Origin: Verrucomicrobiota bacterium
GTDB taxonomy: Bacteria; Verrucomicrobiota; Verrucomicrobiia; Palsa-1439
DNA: 32,607 nt
Assembly (NCBI GenBank): GCA_900299315.1
Contig: OMJI01000032.1
Coordinates: 1-32,607, forward strand
Direction of reading: 5' to 3'
The notes under the pieces are model-generated. The model ran no database searches. It worked only from the letters and a program-made list of their open reading frames with translations, and was not told the origin of the DNA. A program made the translations under genes and the position numbers. How positions within the stretch are numbered: the stretch's first letter is position 1; each line of letters opens with the position of its first letter. Below, piece after piece: positions 10,327-18,634 of the stretch.

Positions 10327-10628
10327 CCGTGTTTGCGGCCCCACTGCAGGCCGCGCCGTTCCCAGTTGCGAAGCTTGAACTCGATGTGGCTGACTTCCGG
10401 CATGGCGCGCAGTTGCTTCTCAATGTGCCAGAGGGACCGGGCGGTTTCGAGGTCGCGCTCGACTTGATCCTTCTTTTTGTAGCCGGGGTGATACTCGAAA
10501 ATCTCAAGCTCGCCCTCCAGGTAGATGGTGGAGCCAATCACCTGCAGTTCGAGCTTCTGCGTGTTGACATAGTTGCGCACCAAGATGGCTTGCACCATCC
10601 GATGAACGCGTAGTTCGTCGAGTGTCAT
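10323..10628 (-). CDS. Small hypothetical protein, BON-like
   Basis: A 101-residue protein without signal peptide or membrane segment. The middle part (LELQVIGSTIYLEGELEIFE, residues 25-44) followed by a helix with ARSLWHIEKQLRAMPEVSHIEFKLRNW looks like the alpha-beta layout of BON domains, where a GSxVYLxGxV strand is followed by a helix and a final strand. The match is weak and the charged tail WERRGLQWGRKHG is not typical. It starts at ATG 10628, downstream of bioB on the same strand after 68 bases, and overlaps the LolA-like gene tail to tail by four bases. Function is unknown. Confidence 0.65.
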   Translation of the reverse strand: MTLDELRVHRMVQAILVRNYVNTQKLELQVIGSTIYLEGELEIFEYHPGYKKKDQVERDLETARSLWHIEKQLRAMPEVSHIEFKLRNWERRGLQWGRKHG

Positions 10629-10696
10629 GACGTTCCTGTCGCTCGCGTCGAGGCGGGCGTCCGCTACTCCAGCAAACCCTGTGACTACTGCCCTGT

Positions 10697-11719
10697 TTAT
10701 GCCGATGGACGGACGGGATCGCAGCGGGAGGGCTGCGGCGTCAACCCCAGCTCCGCGAACAAGGCGAGATCGGCCTCGTTCTGGGGGTTGGCGGCCGTTA
10801 ACAACTTGTTACCGTAGAAAATGGAATTCGCCCCGGCAAAGAAGCACCACGCCTGGGCTTCGCGGCTGAGCCGAGTCCGCCCGGCCGAAATCCGCACCTT
10901 GGCCTTGGGAACGGCGATGCGCGTGGTGGCGATGAGGCGGATCAGTTCGAAGACATCCACCGGCGCCTGCTCAGCGAGCGGCGTGCCGTCGACCGGCATC
11001 AGGCAGTTGATCGGGACGCTCTCGGGCGGCGGATCGAAGTTGGCGATGATCTCCAGCATCCGCAGCCGGTCGTCTTCCGTCTCGCCCATGCCGATGATTC
11101 CACCGCAACAGACCGCCATGCCGGCGCGTTGGACGTACCGGATGGTGTTGAGGCGGTCTTGAAAACTGTGGGTGGTGACGATGTTGGGGTAAAACTCGGG
11201 GCTCGTGTCGAGGTTGTGATTGTAAGCGGTGACCCCGGCTGCCTTGAGTTCGAGCGCCGCGGTTTCCGTAAGTTGGCCGAGCGTGACACAGACTTCCATG
11301 CCCAACCGACTCACTTCCCGGCAGGTCTGCAAGACCGACTCGAATTGCGGTGTGCCTTCCCGGACTCCCCGCCAAGCCGTGCCCATGCAGAACCGCGTGG
11401 CGCCGTCCTGCTTGGCGCGATGCGCGATGGGAAGGATTTCTTCGGTGGTCATGAGCCGACCGGCGTCGATGCCGGTCTGGTACCGGGCGCTTTGGGAACA
11501 GTACGCACAGTCTTCACTGCAACCGCCGGTCTTGATGCTCAACAACTCGCAGAGCTGAACCTCATTATTCTGCCAGTTCTCGAGATAAACCCGCCGGGCC
11601 TGCTGCATGAGGTCGAAAAAAGGCTGCCGGTAGGTCTTTTCAAGGTAGGCGAAATCAACCCTAACCACCTGTCTGCCAGTGGTTTGAGATTCAACTACTG
11701 ATGCGGCTTCTGGCCTCAT
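10697..11719 (-). CDS. bioB: Biotin synthase
   Basis: A 340-residue radical SAM enzyme that inserts sulfur into dethiobiotin. The 4Fe-4S motif C67-x3-C71-x2-C74 (GGCSEDCAYCSQSARY), the second-cluster region with YNHNLDTSPEFY, CCGGIIGMGE, and the C-terminal ISAGRTRLSREAQAWCFFAGANSIFYGNKLLT are all diagnostic of BioB. The ATG at 11719 gives a normal length; it lacks a ribosome site, and a TACAAG lies eight bases before the codon, so the message may be leaderless. No other biotin gene is in the window. It consumes sulfur and SAM, in keeping with the sulfur genes around it, although it is not in their operon. Confidence 0.97.
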   Translation of the reverse strand: MRPEAASVVESQTTGRQVVRVDFAYLEKTYRQPFFDLMQQARRVYLENWQNNEVQLCELLSIKTGGCSEDCAYCSQSARYQTGIDAGRLMTTEEILPIAHRAKQDGATRFCMGTAWRGVREGTPQFESVLQTCREVSRLGMEVCVTLGQLTETAALELKAAGVTAYNHNLDTSPEFYPNIVTTHSFQDRLNTIRYVQRAGMAVCCGGIIGMGETEDDRLRMLEIIANFDPPPESVPINCLMPVDGTPLAEQAPVDVFELIRLIATTRIAVPKAKVRISAGRTRLSREAQAWCFFAGANSIFYGNKLLTAANPQNEADLALFAELGLTPQPSRCDPVRPSA

Positions 11720-11751
11720 TGAAAAAACTTGTAACAGAAATGGCTGTCTCG

Positions 11752-11780
11752 TTGCAAGCCAGATGCGATTCTGTTAGCCT
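11752..11780 (+). promoter_or_regulatory. Promoter of the HEAT-repeat gene
   Basis: TTGCAA (11752-11757), a 17-base spacer and TAGCCT (11775-11780) end nine bases before the ATG at 11790. A start site seven to nine bases after the -10 would fall on or next to the start codon, predicting a leaderless message. No ribosome site is visible. Confidence 0.5.
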
Positions 11781-11789
11781 CCCGCGCTC

Positions 11790-13439
11790 ATGGACAAGTT
11801 CATCCGGCAAATCATGGGCATGCTCCAGAGCCCGGACGGAATGCGCCGGTGCGCGGCGGCGATGGTGTTCGCGGAGCTGAAACCCAAAGACCCCGCTGTG
11901 GTTCGCGCTCTGGGTGAGGCACTTAAAGACGCCAATCAATTGCTGACTCGGTACATCCTCGAGGCATTTGAGGCGATTGCCACCCGGGCTGTTGTCCCTT
12001 ACGTCCTCCCGCTTCTCGAGGCACCCGATGTGGAGACCAAGCTCCGCGCCGCCGGCATCATCGCCCGCGCAGGCGGCGAGATGATTGGCGAATTGCGAAA
12101 GCAATTCCAAAACGCCAACCCGATGCAGAAGCGGGTGTTGGTGGATATCCTCGCCCGGATCCATACCAAGGAATCGCTCGCGCTGATTCTCGACACCTTG
12201 CTCGACCCCGACTTTGAACTCGTGAAGGAAGCCTGCCAGGCAGTCCGCCGTCACATCGGCGACGCCACGCCCGGCGACCGGGCGCAGATGCACAAGCAGG
12301 TCCTCAAGTTCATGAACGCATCACGCGTGAAGAAGGACGAGCGCGTGTTGACTTCCTGCCTGTTGTTGGTCGGTTCGATTGGCGCACCGGATGCCACGAA
12401 GGTGCTCCTCCAATACTCGCTGCCCCGTCACACCATCTACGTCCGGCGCCATGCTCTGTTGGGTTTGAAGAATCAGGAATTCACCGGTAAGTCACTCGGG
12501 CCGGTAGCCCAGCAGATGTTCAAGTTCCTCAGCGAACCGGACTACCTCAACATCGTCCAGAACGCCCTCGACATCATCGAGAAGATTTCGCAGGTCAAAT
12601 CCTTCGACAAGCTCTGGCCCAAGTACCTCACGAGCAAACACCCGAGCGTCCGCACGTTTGCCGCGCGCAAGCTCGCCGCCAACGACAACGCCGCCACGAA
12701 CAAGTTGCTCATGAAACTGCTGCGCGGCGACGATCCCCAGCTCAGCGAGATCGCCGCCGGGGCTTTGGCCCGGCACAAAGGTTCCACCAAGCTGCTGCTC
12801 GGCGCGTTGGCGTCGGAAAAACGCAGCGAACCCGCGTGGCGGCTCGCCAAGATCCTCAAGCCCCACAGCGAGAGCATCGACAAAAAGTCCCTGAAGAAAT
12901 TCGCGGCACTGGCCGCCCGGGACTTGGCCGCCGAGAATCCCCGGCACGAAGCGCTCTTCTACTTCCTCCGCAACTCCGACGGCGTGCTTGCCGACGACGT
13001 CTTGCGCGATGTCGGCCTCAAGTTCAAGAAAGAGCGCAAATGGGGCAAGGCGGTTGGCTGTCTGAAACAACTCCAGCGCGCGGAAGGCTTCGACGACGCG
13101 TTGCGATTCGAACTCGCCGTCTGCGACCTCAAGACTTCACCAAAAGACCTCGCGCCGCATCTGCGGGCGGAGGACCACGCCTTGCGGGGCTTGCAACCGC
13201 TCATCGCGAACAAGAAGTTCAAGCTCCTCGACCGGCTCAAGCAGGAGAAGGTCGTCGACGCCGCCGACCTTTTCTTTCTCGGGTTCCACTTCGCCGAGGG
13301 CACCGGTGACGAACAGATTTTCGGTCGCGCCGCGCTCGAGCTTGTCGGCAAACGCTGGCCCCATTCCAAAGAAGGCAAAGCCGCCAAGAACAAGCTCAAG
13401 ACCAGCGCCCAGCCGACCGCCCTCCCGGCGGCGTCCTAA
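11790..13439 (+). CDS. HEAT-repeat protein of unknown function
   Basis: A 549-residue soluble protein made of repeated helical pairs. HEAT-like units are visible from the N-terminus: MRRCAAAMVFAELKPKDPAVVRALGEAL, then RYILEAFEAIATRAVVPYVLPLL, then VETKLRAAGIIARAGGEM, and more at about 330-560 bases downstream, with later units such as RTFAARKLAANDNAATNKLLMKLL. The C-terminal third is more TPR-like in character (KWGKAVGCLKQLQRAEGFDDALRFELAVCDL) and the tail is Lys/Ala-rich. There is no signal peptide. HEAT proteins are usually scaffolds for protein partners; nothing identifies the partner here. It is monocistronic and overlaps the convergent rsmA by four bases. Confidence 0.85.
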   Translation: MDKFIRQIMGMLQSPDGMRRCAAAMVFAELKPKDPAVVRALGEALKDANQLLTRYILEAFEAIATRAVVPYVLPLLEAPDVETKLRAAGIIARAGGEMIGELRKQFQNANPMQKRVLVDILARIHTKESLALILDTLLDPDFELVKEACQAVRRHIGDATPGDRAQMHKQVLKFMNASRVKKDERVLTSCLLLVGSIGAPDATKVLLQYSLPRHTIYVRRHALLGLKNQEFTGKSLGPVAQQMFKFLSEPDYLNIVQNALDIIEKISQVKSFDKLWPKYLTSKHPSVRTFAARKLAANDNAATNKLLMKLLRGDDPQLSEIAAGALARHKGSTKLLLGALASEKRSEPAWRLAKILKPHSESIDKKSLKKFAALAARDLAAENPRHEALFYFLRNSDGVLADDVLRDVGLKFKKERKWGKAVGCLKQLQRAEGFDDALRFELAVCDLKTSPKDLAPHLRAEDHALRGLQPLIANKKFKLLDRLKQEKVVDAADLFFLGFHFAEGTGDEQIFGRAALELVGKRWPHSKEGKAAKNKLKTSAQPTALPAAS

Positions 13440-14206
13440 CCTCGTAGCCCGTTGGCTAGTTCGATCCACTCGTTCACGCTTAACTCCTCGGCTCGCTGGT
13501 GCGCGATGCGTTCCGGCACGGGGCCAAACGGACTGAGCAACTTGCCGAGCATCTTGCGACGGTGACCAAAACCCGCCCGGACAATCTCCCGAAACGGCGC
13601 GCCCGGGCGGAGCTTCACACGCGGATCACGCCGCAACAGCACGACGATCGCGCTTTCCACCTCCGGTGCCGGGTAAAAACATTTCGGCGACACCACATGC
13701 GCCACGTGTGAGTCGTACCGGACCTGCGTGAGTACCGTCAACGCGCCATACTCCTTCGACCGCGGCGCGGCGGTGAGCCGTTGCGCCACTTCACGCTGCA
13801 ACATCACCACCATCGCCCGCGGCGGATGTGGGCCCTCCACCACTCGTTCCAGCAACGGCGTCGAGATGCTATACGGCAGATTTGCCACCAACTTGTCGAA
13901 GGCCGGCAAGTCCACCCGCGTTGCGTCACCCTCGATCAAGTCCAGCCCGGGAAACCGCTCCCGCAGATGCTCGCAAAGCCGGCGATCCTTCTCGATGGCC
14001 ACCACCCGCCGCGCCCGGTCGAGGAGCAACTCCGTCAGCACGCCCAACCCCGGCCCGACTTCCAGCACCACTTCATCCGCCCGGATTTCCGCCTGTTCGA
14101 TGACGATGCGCAGGATGTTGCCGTCGATGAGAAAATTCTGCCCGAGCGCCTTGCTCGGCCACAAATCGAGTTGATGCAACAGTTGCCGGACATCCGTCAG
14201 CGTCAT
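13436..14206 (-). CDS. rsmA: 16S rRNA (adenine1518-N6/adenine1519-N6) dimethyltransferase
   Basis: KsgA/RsmA dimethylates two adjacent adenines in the 3' hairpin of 16S rRNA, a late step in small-subunit maturation. The 256-residue product has the family signatures LGQNFLID (21-28), EVGPGLGVLTELLL (49-62, SAM binding), IEKDRRL and the catalytic NLPYSIS (109-115). I start at ATG 14206. The frame is open 15 codons further upstream, but that stretch is the REP-like hairpin at 14216-14241 and is not expected in the protein. It follows pdxA and surA in the same order as in E. coli and related bacteria. Confidence 0.95.
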   Translation of the reverse strand: MTLTDVRQLLHQLDLWPSKALGQNFLIDGNILRIVIEQAEIRADEVVLEVGPGLGVLTELLLDRARRVVAIEKDRRLCEHLRERFPGLDLIEGDATRVDLPAFDKLVANLPYSISTPLLERVVEGPHPPRAMVVMLQREVAQRLTAAPRSKEYGALTVLTQVRYDSHVAHVVSPKCFYPAPEVESAIVVLLRRDPRVKLRPGAPFREIVRAGFGHRRKMLGKLLSPFGPVPERIAHQRAEELSVNEWIELANGLRG

Positions 14207-14215
14207 GACCACATT

Positions 14216-14241
14216 GTAGCCGCGCCTGACGAGCGCGGCCA
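14216..14241 (+). repeat. REP-like palindromic element (copy 2)
   Basis: GTAG leads into GCCGCGC (14219-14225), a 7-base loop and GCGCGGC (14233-14239). The outer arms are identical to those of the copy at 4374-4402. It lies between pdxA and rsmA, just upstream of the rsmA start codon, in the non-coding strand orientation. Confidence 0.6.
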
Positions 14242-14247
14242 TTGCTT

Positions 14248-15021
14248 TCAACGGCTGGCTAGTCGCGCCGCCATGTTGATGGCGGCAATCATGCCGTCGG
14301 GCCGGGCGATGCCTTTGCCGGCAATGTCCGGGGCCGTGCCGTGGTCAGGCGAGGTGCGAACAAACGGAAGACCAAGGGTGATATTCACCCCGTTGTCGAA
14401 AGCAAGCAGTTTGAACGGGGCGAGCCCTTGGTCGTGATACATTGCCACGACCGCATCGAACTCGCCGTGAATCGCCCGGTAGAAGACAGTGTCCGCCGAA
14501 CATGGCCCGGTGGCGCGCGCTTGCTTCACGGCCGGGGCGATGATGCGAATCTCCTCGGTGCCGAGTAACCCGCCTTCACCGGCGTGGGGATTCAAGCCGG
14601 TCACGGCAATCCGTGGCCGACGGATGCCCAAGCGCCGGCAAAATGCCCGGGTCAACTCGACGACCGCAACAATCTTGCTCCGCGTGATCAGCCCGGGAAC
14701 TTTCTTGATCGGCGCGTGCGTGGTGACGAGTGCCACCCGCAACTTGTCACTGGCGAGCAGCATGGCGAATTTCTTCGTCCGGCTCAGGTGGGCCAGGTAC
14801 TCGGTCTGGCCGGGCCACGGGGCGACCATTTTCTTCGTAATGGGCCCGGTCACCAAGCCGGCAAGTTCGCCGGCCAAGCTGCGTCTCGCGCCGGTGGCCA
14901 AGTCGGGAACGATCTCGTAGTCGAACCGGCGGTCGAGCTTGCCGGACTTGAGCGCCTTGGCAACGACCTCGGGGCCGATACCGGCCGGGTCGCCGAGCGT
15001 GATTCCGATCCGCCGGCGCAT
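14248..15021 (-). CDS. pdxA: Shortened 4-hydroxythreonine-4-phosphate dehydrogenase (PdxA family)
   Basis: PdxA oxidises 4-phosphohydroxy-threonine in the DXP-dependent pyridoxal phosphate pathway. The product matches from GITLGDPAGIGPEVV (6-20) and from LVTGPITKK (56-64) to the end, with the three metal-binding histidines H102 (TTHAP), H146 (NPHAGEGG) and H196 (YHDQGL), and RTSPDHGTA. It is only 257 residues against about 329 in E. coli: roughly 60-70 residues are missing between positions 40 and 41. The conserved GHTE substrate-binding motif reads GQTE (Q72). The frame is intact, so this is not a simple frameshift. It lies three bases after surA and before rsmA. Activity on the standard substrate is less certain than family membership. 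Confidence 0.9.
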   Translation of the reverse strand: MRRRIGITLGDPAGIGPEVVAKALKSGKLDRRFDYEIVPDLATGARRSLAGELAGLVTGPITKKMVAPWPGQTEYLAHLSRTKKFAMLLASDKLRVALVTTHAPIKKVPGLITRSKIVAVVELTRAFCRRLGIRRPRIAVTGLNPHAGEGGLLGTEEIRIIAPAVKQARATGPCSADTVFYRAIHGEFDAVVAMYHDQGLAPFKLLAFDNGVNITLGLPFVRTSPDHGTAPDIAGKGIARPDGMIAAINMAARLASR

Positions 15022-15024
15022 GGC

Positions 15025-16080
15025 CTAGAACAACCGGATGTACGCCTTGGCGCGGAGGTCTTTCACCCACTCATCCTGCATCTTGGCGCGTTGTTGTTGG
15101 AGCAGGTTGCGCTCGATCTCCGTACGGACTTCCGCCAGCGTCTTGGTATGAGCGGGTTTGACCTCTTCGACAAAGAGTAGGTAGTAACCCTCGCTGGTCT
15201 CGATCACGTCACTGTGCTGACCAGCTTTTAAGCCGAACGCCACGGCGTCGAGTTGCTTGGACAGGATGTTGCGGCCGATCCAACCCCAACTCCCGCCTTC
15301 CTTGGCCTCCCGCCCAGCGGAGTAAACCTTGGCGAGGCTCTCGAAGTTGTCGCCCTCCTTCAACTTCGCCAGCAACTCCTCCGCGAGCTTGCGCTGCGGG
15401 TCCACCGGGGGCGTCACCACCGCAGGTGTAGCGGCCGCCGTCCCGGCGGCTGTTTCCGCTGCATTCGTCTCAACCGGCGGAGCCACCGGGACGGCAGCCT
15501 CCACACTCGCGGCTTTCTTGATGAAAATCATTCGCAGCTTGATCTGGTCGTCCACTTTGAATTCGTCGCCGTGTTCCTTGTAATACTTCTCGATCTTGTA
15601 CGGGGAGACGACGACTTCCTGCTGCATCTTGCGGTTGCGCATCGCCTGCACAATGATGCGCTCGCGCATCCGGTCGCGGTACTGTGACATGGTGATGTTT
15701 TCCGCCTGAAGGGTCTTCACGAACGCAACCCGGTCGTTGTTGAAGTCGGTGGCGATCACCTCGTCGATCTGCGTGTCGACGATGTTGTCCGGCAGGCTGT
15801 AGCCCTTGGTGTTGTACTCGTCGATGATGAGCTGCCGGTCGATGAGGTTGTTAAGCGCGTCCAACTGGGCCGCCCGGACCTTCTCGCGCAATTCATCCCC
15901 GCTGAAGTCGCGGCTCAACTGGCCGAGCGCCGGCTGGATGTAATCGCGCACTTCGCTAAACGTGATGACCTTGCCATTCACAATGGCCGCCACGCCATCC
16001 AGCAACTCGGGTTGCGCGCGGAGTGAACCGGCCAGAAATACGGCCAGACCCGTCAGACAGATTTGCTTCAGCTTCAACAT
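15025..16080 (-). CDS. surA: Periplasmic SurA-like peptidyl-prolyl isomerase (parvulin)
   Basis: A 351-residue exported chaperone/isomerase for outer-membrane proteins. A signal peptide (MLKLKQICLTGLAVFLAGSLRA) precedes a SurA N-terminal helical domain (AAIVNGKVITFSEVRDYIQP onward), then a parvulin (PPIC) domain with LAKVYSAGREAKEGGSWGWIGRN and YYLLFVEEVKP. The isomerase domain is split by an Ala/Pro/Thr-rich insert of about 40 residues near position 200-240. I start at ATG 16080; the open frame continues 12 codons upstream, but the signal peptide begins here. A TTGCGT and TATTCT pair just upstream predicts a leaderless message. The surA-pdxA-rsmA order is that of Proteobacteria. Confidence 0.9.
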   Translation of the reverse strand: MLKLKQICLTGLAVFLAGSLRAQPELLDGVAAIVNGKVITFSEVRDYIQPALGQLSRDFSGDELREKVRAAQLDALNNLIDRQLIIDEYNTKGYSLPDNIVDTQIDEVIATDFNNDRVAFVKTLQAENITMSQYRDRMRERIIVQAMRNRKMQQEVVVSPYKIEKYYKEHGDEFKVDDQIKLRMIFIKKAASVEAAVPVAPPVETNAAETAAGTAAATPAVVTPPVDPQRKLAEELLAKLKEGDNFESLAKVYSAGREAKEGGSWGWIGRNILSKQLDAVAFGLKAGQHSDVIETSEGYYLLFVEEVKPAHTKTLAEVRTEIERNLLQQQRAKMQDEWVKDLRAKAYIRLF

Positions 16081-16087
16081 GCGGCGG

Positions 16088-16116
16088 AGAATACCGGACA
16101 GCCCACGCCCACGCAA
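16088..16116 (-). promoter_or_regulatory. Promoter of surA-pdxA-rsmA
   Basis: On the minus strand TTGCGT (16116-16111), a 17-base spacer and TATTCT (16093-16088) end seven bases before the surA ATG at 16080. No ribosome site is present, so transcription probably starts at or very near the start codon. Confidence 0.5.
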
Positions 16117-16122
16117 GCCCGC

Positions 16123-17700
16123 CTAGACGCGCGGCCCGGCCGCGCGAATCTCGGCGCTTGCCCCAGCGTATTGCTCGAAGTTCTTCGCAAACTTACCGGC
16201 CAAGTCCTTCGCGCGTTGCTGGTAATCCGCCACGTCCTTGGCGCCGTACGGCGACCGCAAGAGTTCCGCCGGCACCCCCGGCAACGCCTTCGGCACCTCG
16301 AAGCCAAACACGGGATCCTTGGTGAATTCGGCTTTGTCGAGCGTGCCATCGAGGATCTGCGTGATGTTGTCGCGGTTGATCTTCAGCGGAATCCGTGGCC
16401 CCTGGCCGAAGGCGTTCCCCACCCAGCCGGAGTTGATGAGATAGCAGTGCGCTTTGTGCTCCCGCATCTTCTGCGCGAGCATCTCGGCGTAAACCTGCGG
16501 CGGCAACGGCAGAAACGGCGCGCCAAAACAGGTGGAAAATGTCGGCACCGGGTCGCGGCCGCTGTTCGCTTCCGTGCCGGCCAGCGACGCCGTGTAGCCC
16601 GCCATGAAATGATACATCTCTTGGGCCGGGCTAAGCCGCGCGACCGGCGGCAACACGCCAAACGCATCCGCCGCGAGGAAGACGACCGCCTTGGGATGAC
16701 CGCACATGCCGCTGGGCACGGTGTTCGGGATGTATTCGAGCGGGTAGGCGCACCGGGTGTTCTCGGTCACGGAATCATCGAAGTAATTGGGGACGCGCGT
16801 GACCGGGTCCACGGTGACGTTCTCAATGACCGAGCCGAACTTCACGGCCGCCCAGATGAGCGGCTCGCGCTCGATGGTGAGCTTGATGCACTTCGCGTAG
16901 CAGCCGCCCTCGAAATTGAAAACGCCCTGGTCGCTCCAGCCATGCTCGTCGTCGCCAATCAATCCCCGGCTCGGATCCGCGGAGAGCGTCGTCTTGCCGG
17001 TACCACTCAACCCGAAGAACACCGCCGCGTCCCCGTCCTTGCCGACGTTCGCAGAGCAATGCATCGGCAACACGCCCTTGTGCGGCAGGACGTAGTTGAG
17101 GACGGAGAAGATGCTCTTCTTCATCTCGCCGGCGTACTCGGTGCCGCCAATCAACACGGTCTTGCGCTGGAAATCGACGACGATGAATGCCTCGCTGTTG
17201 AGTTTGTGCTTCTTGGGATCGGCGAGAAACTTGCAGGCGTTGATGACCGTCCACTCCGGCACGTGGACCGCCAGTTGTTCCGGGGTGGCCTTGCGGAAGA
17301 GTTGCTTCACGAACAGGCTGTGATACGCGAGTTCCGTCACGATCCGGATTGGCATCGTGTACCGGGGATCCGCGCCGGCAAAACCATCCATCACGAACAA
17401 CTCCCGGCCTTGCAGATACGCCAACACTTCCTGACGCAGGCCGAGATAATCGCCCTCCGCGATCGGCGCGTTGACCTTGCCCCACCAAATCTTGTCCTTC
17501 GTCGACGATTCCTCGACGATAAATTTGTCACGCGGCGACCGCCCGGTGCGCTTGCCGGTCATGGCGTTCAACGCGCCGCTTTCCGTCAGGATGCCCTCGC
17601 CACGGCGGACCGCCTCCTCCACCAAGCGCGCCACCGGCAGATTCCAGTGCACGGTGCCCGGCCGTTGAATACCATGATGCTCCAAACCGTAGTGACTCAT
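16123..17700 (-). CDS. pckA: Phosphoenolpyruvate carboxykinase (ATP)
   Basis: The gluconeogenic enzyme that converts oxaloacetate and ATP to phosphoenolpyruvate, 525 residues, the usual length of the ATP-type family. The P-loop and neighbouring kinase motifs GLSGTGKTTLSADPSRGLIGDDEHGW, the FEGGCYAKCIKL segment and the N-terminal NAMTGKRTGRSPRDKFIV are diagnostic. The ATG at 17700 is preceded at a spacing of five by GGGAGGAG. An in-frame extension of 54 codons upstream is Arg/Ala-rich and is rejected. A perfect inverted repeat lies in the leader at 17716-17734. It is monocistronic, and the surA promoter lies just past its stop codon. Confidence 0.97.
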   Translation of the reverse strand: MSHYGLEHHGIQRPGTVHWNLPVARLVEEAVRRGEGILTESGALNAMTGKRTGRSPRDKFIVEESSTKDKIWWGKVNAPIAEGDYLGLRQEVLAYLQGRELFVMDGFAGADPRYTMPIRIVTELAYHSLFVKQLFRKATPEQLAVHVPEWTVINACKFLADPKKHKLNSEAFIVVDFQRKTVLIGGTEYAGEMKKSIFSVLNYVLPHKGVLPMHCSANVGKDGDAAVFFGLSGTGKTTLSADPSRGLIGDDEHGWSDQGVFNFEGGCYAKCIKLTIEREPLIWAAVKFGSVIENVTVDPVTRVPNYFDDSVTENTRCAYPLEYIPNTVPSGMCGHPKAVVFLAADAFGVLPPVARLSPAQEMYHFMAGYTASLAGTEANSGRDPVPTFSTCFGAPFLPLPPQVYAEMLAQKMREHKAHCYLINSGWVGNAFGQGPRIPLKINRDNITQILDGTLDKAEFTKDPVFGFEVPKALPGVPAELLRSPYGAKDVADYQQRAKDLAGKFAKNFEQYAGASAEIRAAGPRV

Positions 17701-17715
17701 AAGGCTCCTCCCGCC

Positions 17716-17734
17716 AACTTCACTCGCTGAAGTT
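17716..17734. promoter_or_regulatory. Perfect inverted repeat in the pckA leader
   Basis: AACTTCA (17716-17722) and TGAAGTT (17728-17734) form a perfect 7-base dyad with a 5-base centre, a few bases upstream of the pckA ribosome site. It may be an operator or a leader hairpin. No known regulator motif is recognised. Confidence 0.35.
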
Positions 17735-17785
17735 TCGCTCCGTTTACACAGAGTCGCCGGACGCCGCAACAGAAAACTCGGCCGG

Positions 17786-18634
17786 TCAGCCCCCGTAGAA
17801 ACTTTCCGCCGGCACGCCCGCCTCGCGGCGCACTCGGCCGGCAATCGCGTCCACTTCCGCATCGCTGAGCGCGCTCACGAACTGCGCGGCCGGCATGCCG
17901 TCCACCACCGTCATGGCGGGGCGCGCGAGCGTGTAGACCTGCACGAGCCGGATATTGGCGATCTCCTTGAGCCGTTGGCAATAGGCGGTGATCTCATCGT
18001 GGCTGGGGCCGCGACCATGAATCTTCAGGAACAAACTCTGGATGATGACCGGCCGCTCCCGGGCTGTGGCTGCGAGATTCTTCAGGATGCGTGCAAACGG
18101 AATGGCGGTGCGGTTCACCTGCCGAAAATAATCTTCCGTACCGGCATCAAGCTTACCCCAAACCTCGCCGTCGTTGAGATCCATGATCCCTAGCCCCTTC
18201 TTCACATCGGCGCGGTCAAGCCCACCGGCATCCGTGATAAGCACAATCTTGCAGCCGGGCGGCTTCACGCGGGCAATCATCTCAATCGTCTTCGAAAATT
18301 CCGGTAACGTCGTCGGCTCGGCATCACCGCTAAGCGCGATATCATTTAGGCGCAGCTTGTCCTTCGGCACGGTATCAAACGGCGCGTGCTTCGAGAAATC
18401 CACCGTCAGAATGTTGCGCAACTCGCTTTCGGCGATGGCGAGATCAAACTTCGTGACCAGTGCTGGCACGGTCCGGTCGACTTGGCAGTAGATGCAATCG
18501 AAGTTGCAGGCTTTGTCCGGATTGACGTTCAGTCCAACGGAGATGCCATGACTCCGGCGCGAGAGCACCGGGTAAACATACCGGAAGTTTTCCCAGATTC
18601 GCGGGTGCGACTTGTGTGCTGGCAGTACGCTCAC
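17786..18634 (-). CDS. Radical SAM protein, COG0731-like
   Basis: A 282-residue radical SAM enzyme. The cluster motif C43-x3-C47-x2-C50 lies in NPDKACNFDCIYCQVDRT, followed by the SAM-binding LNDIALSGDAEPTTLPEF segment and LITDAGGL. The N-terminal HGISVGLNVNP and the overall order resemble the COG0731 group of Fe-S oxidoreductases related to wybutosine-synthesis enzymes, whose bacterial members mostly have no known substrate. Its ATG overlaps the stop of the upstream 145-residue gene by four bases (18631-18634), so the two products are likely made together. No further domains are visible. Substrate is unknown. Confidence 0.85.
   Translation of the reverse strand: MSVLPAHKSHPRIWENFRYVYPVLSRRSHGISVGLNVNPDKACNFDCIYCQVDRTVPALVTKFDLAIAESELRNILTVDFSKHAPFDTVPKDKLRLNDIALSGDAEPTTLPEFSKTIEMIARVKPPGCKIVLITDAGGLDRADVKKGLGIMDLNDGEVWGKLDAGTEDYFRQVNRTAIPFARILKNLAATARERPVIIQSLFLKIHGRGPSHDEITAYCQRLKEIANIRLVQVYTLARPAMTVVDGMPAAQFVSALSDAEVDAIAGRVRREAGVPAESFYGG

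Noticed and set aside
16063-17730. A 555-codon open frame on the plus strand
   Set aside because: It is entirely antisense to pckA and surA ends; long mirror frames are expected opposite GC-rich genes. It shows no recognisable domain.
17701-17862. Upstream extension of pckA by 54 codons
   Set aside because: The extension is Arg/Ala-rich, unlike the family, and the ribosome site fits the ATG at 17700.
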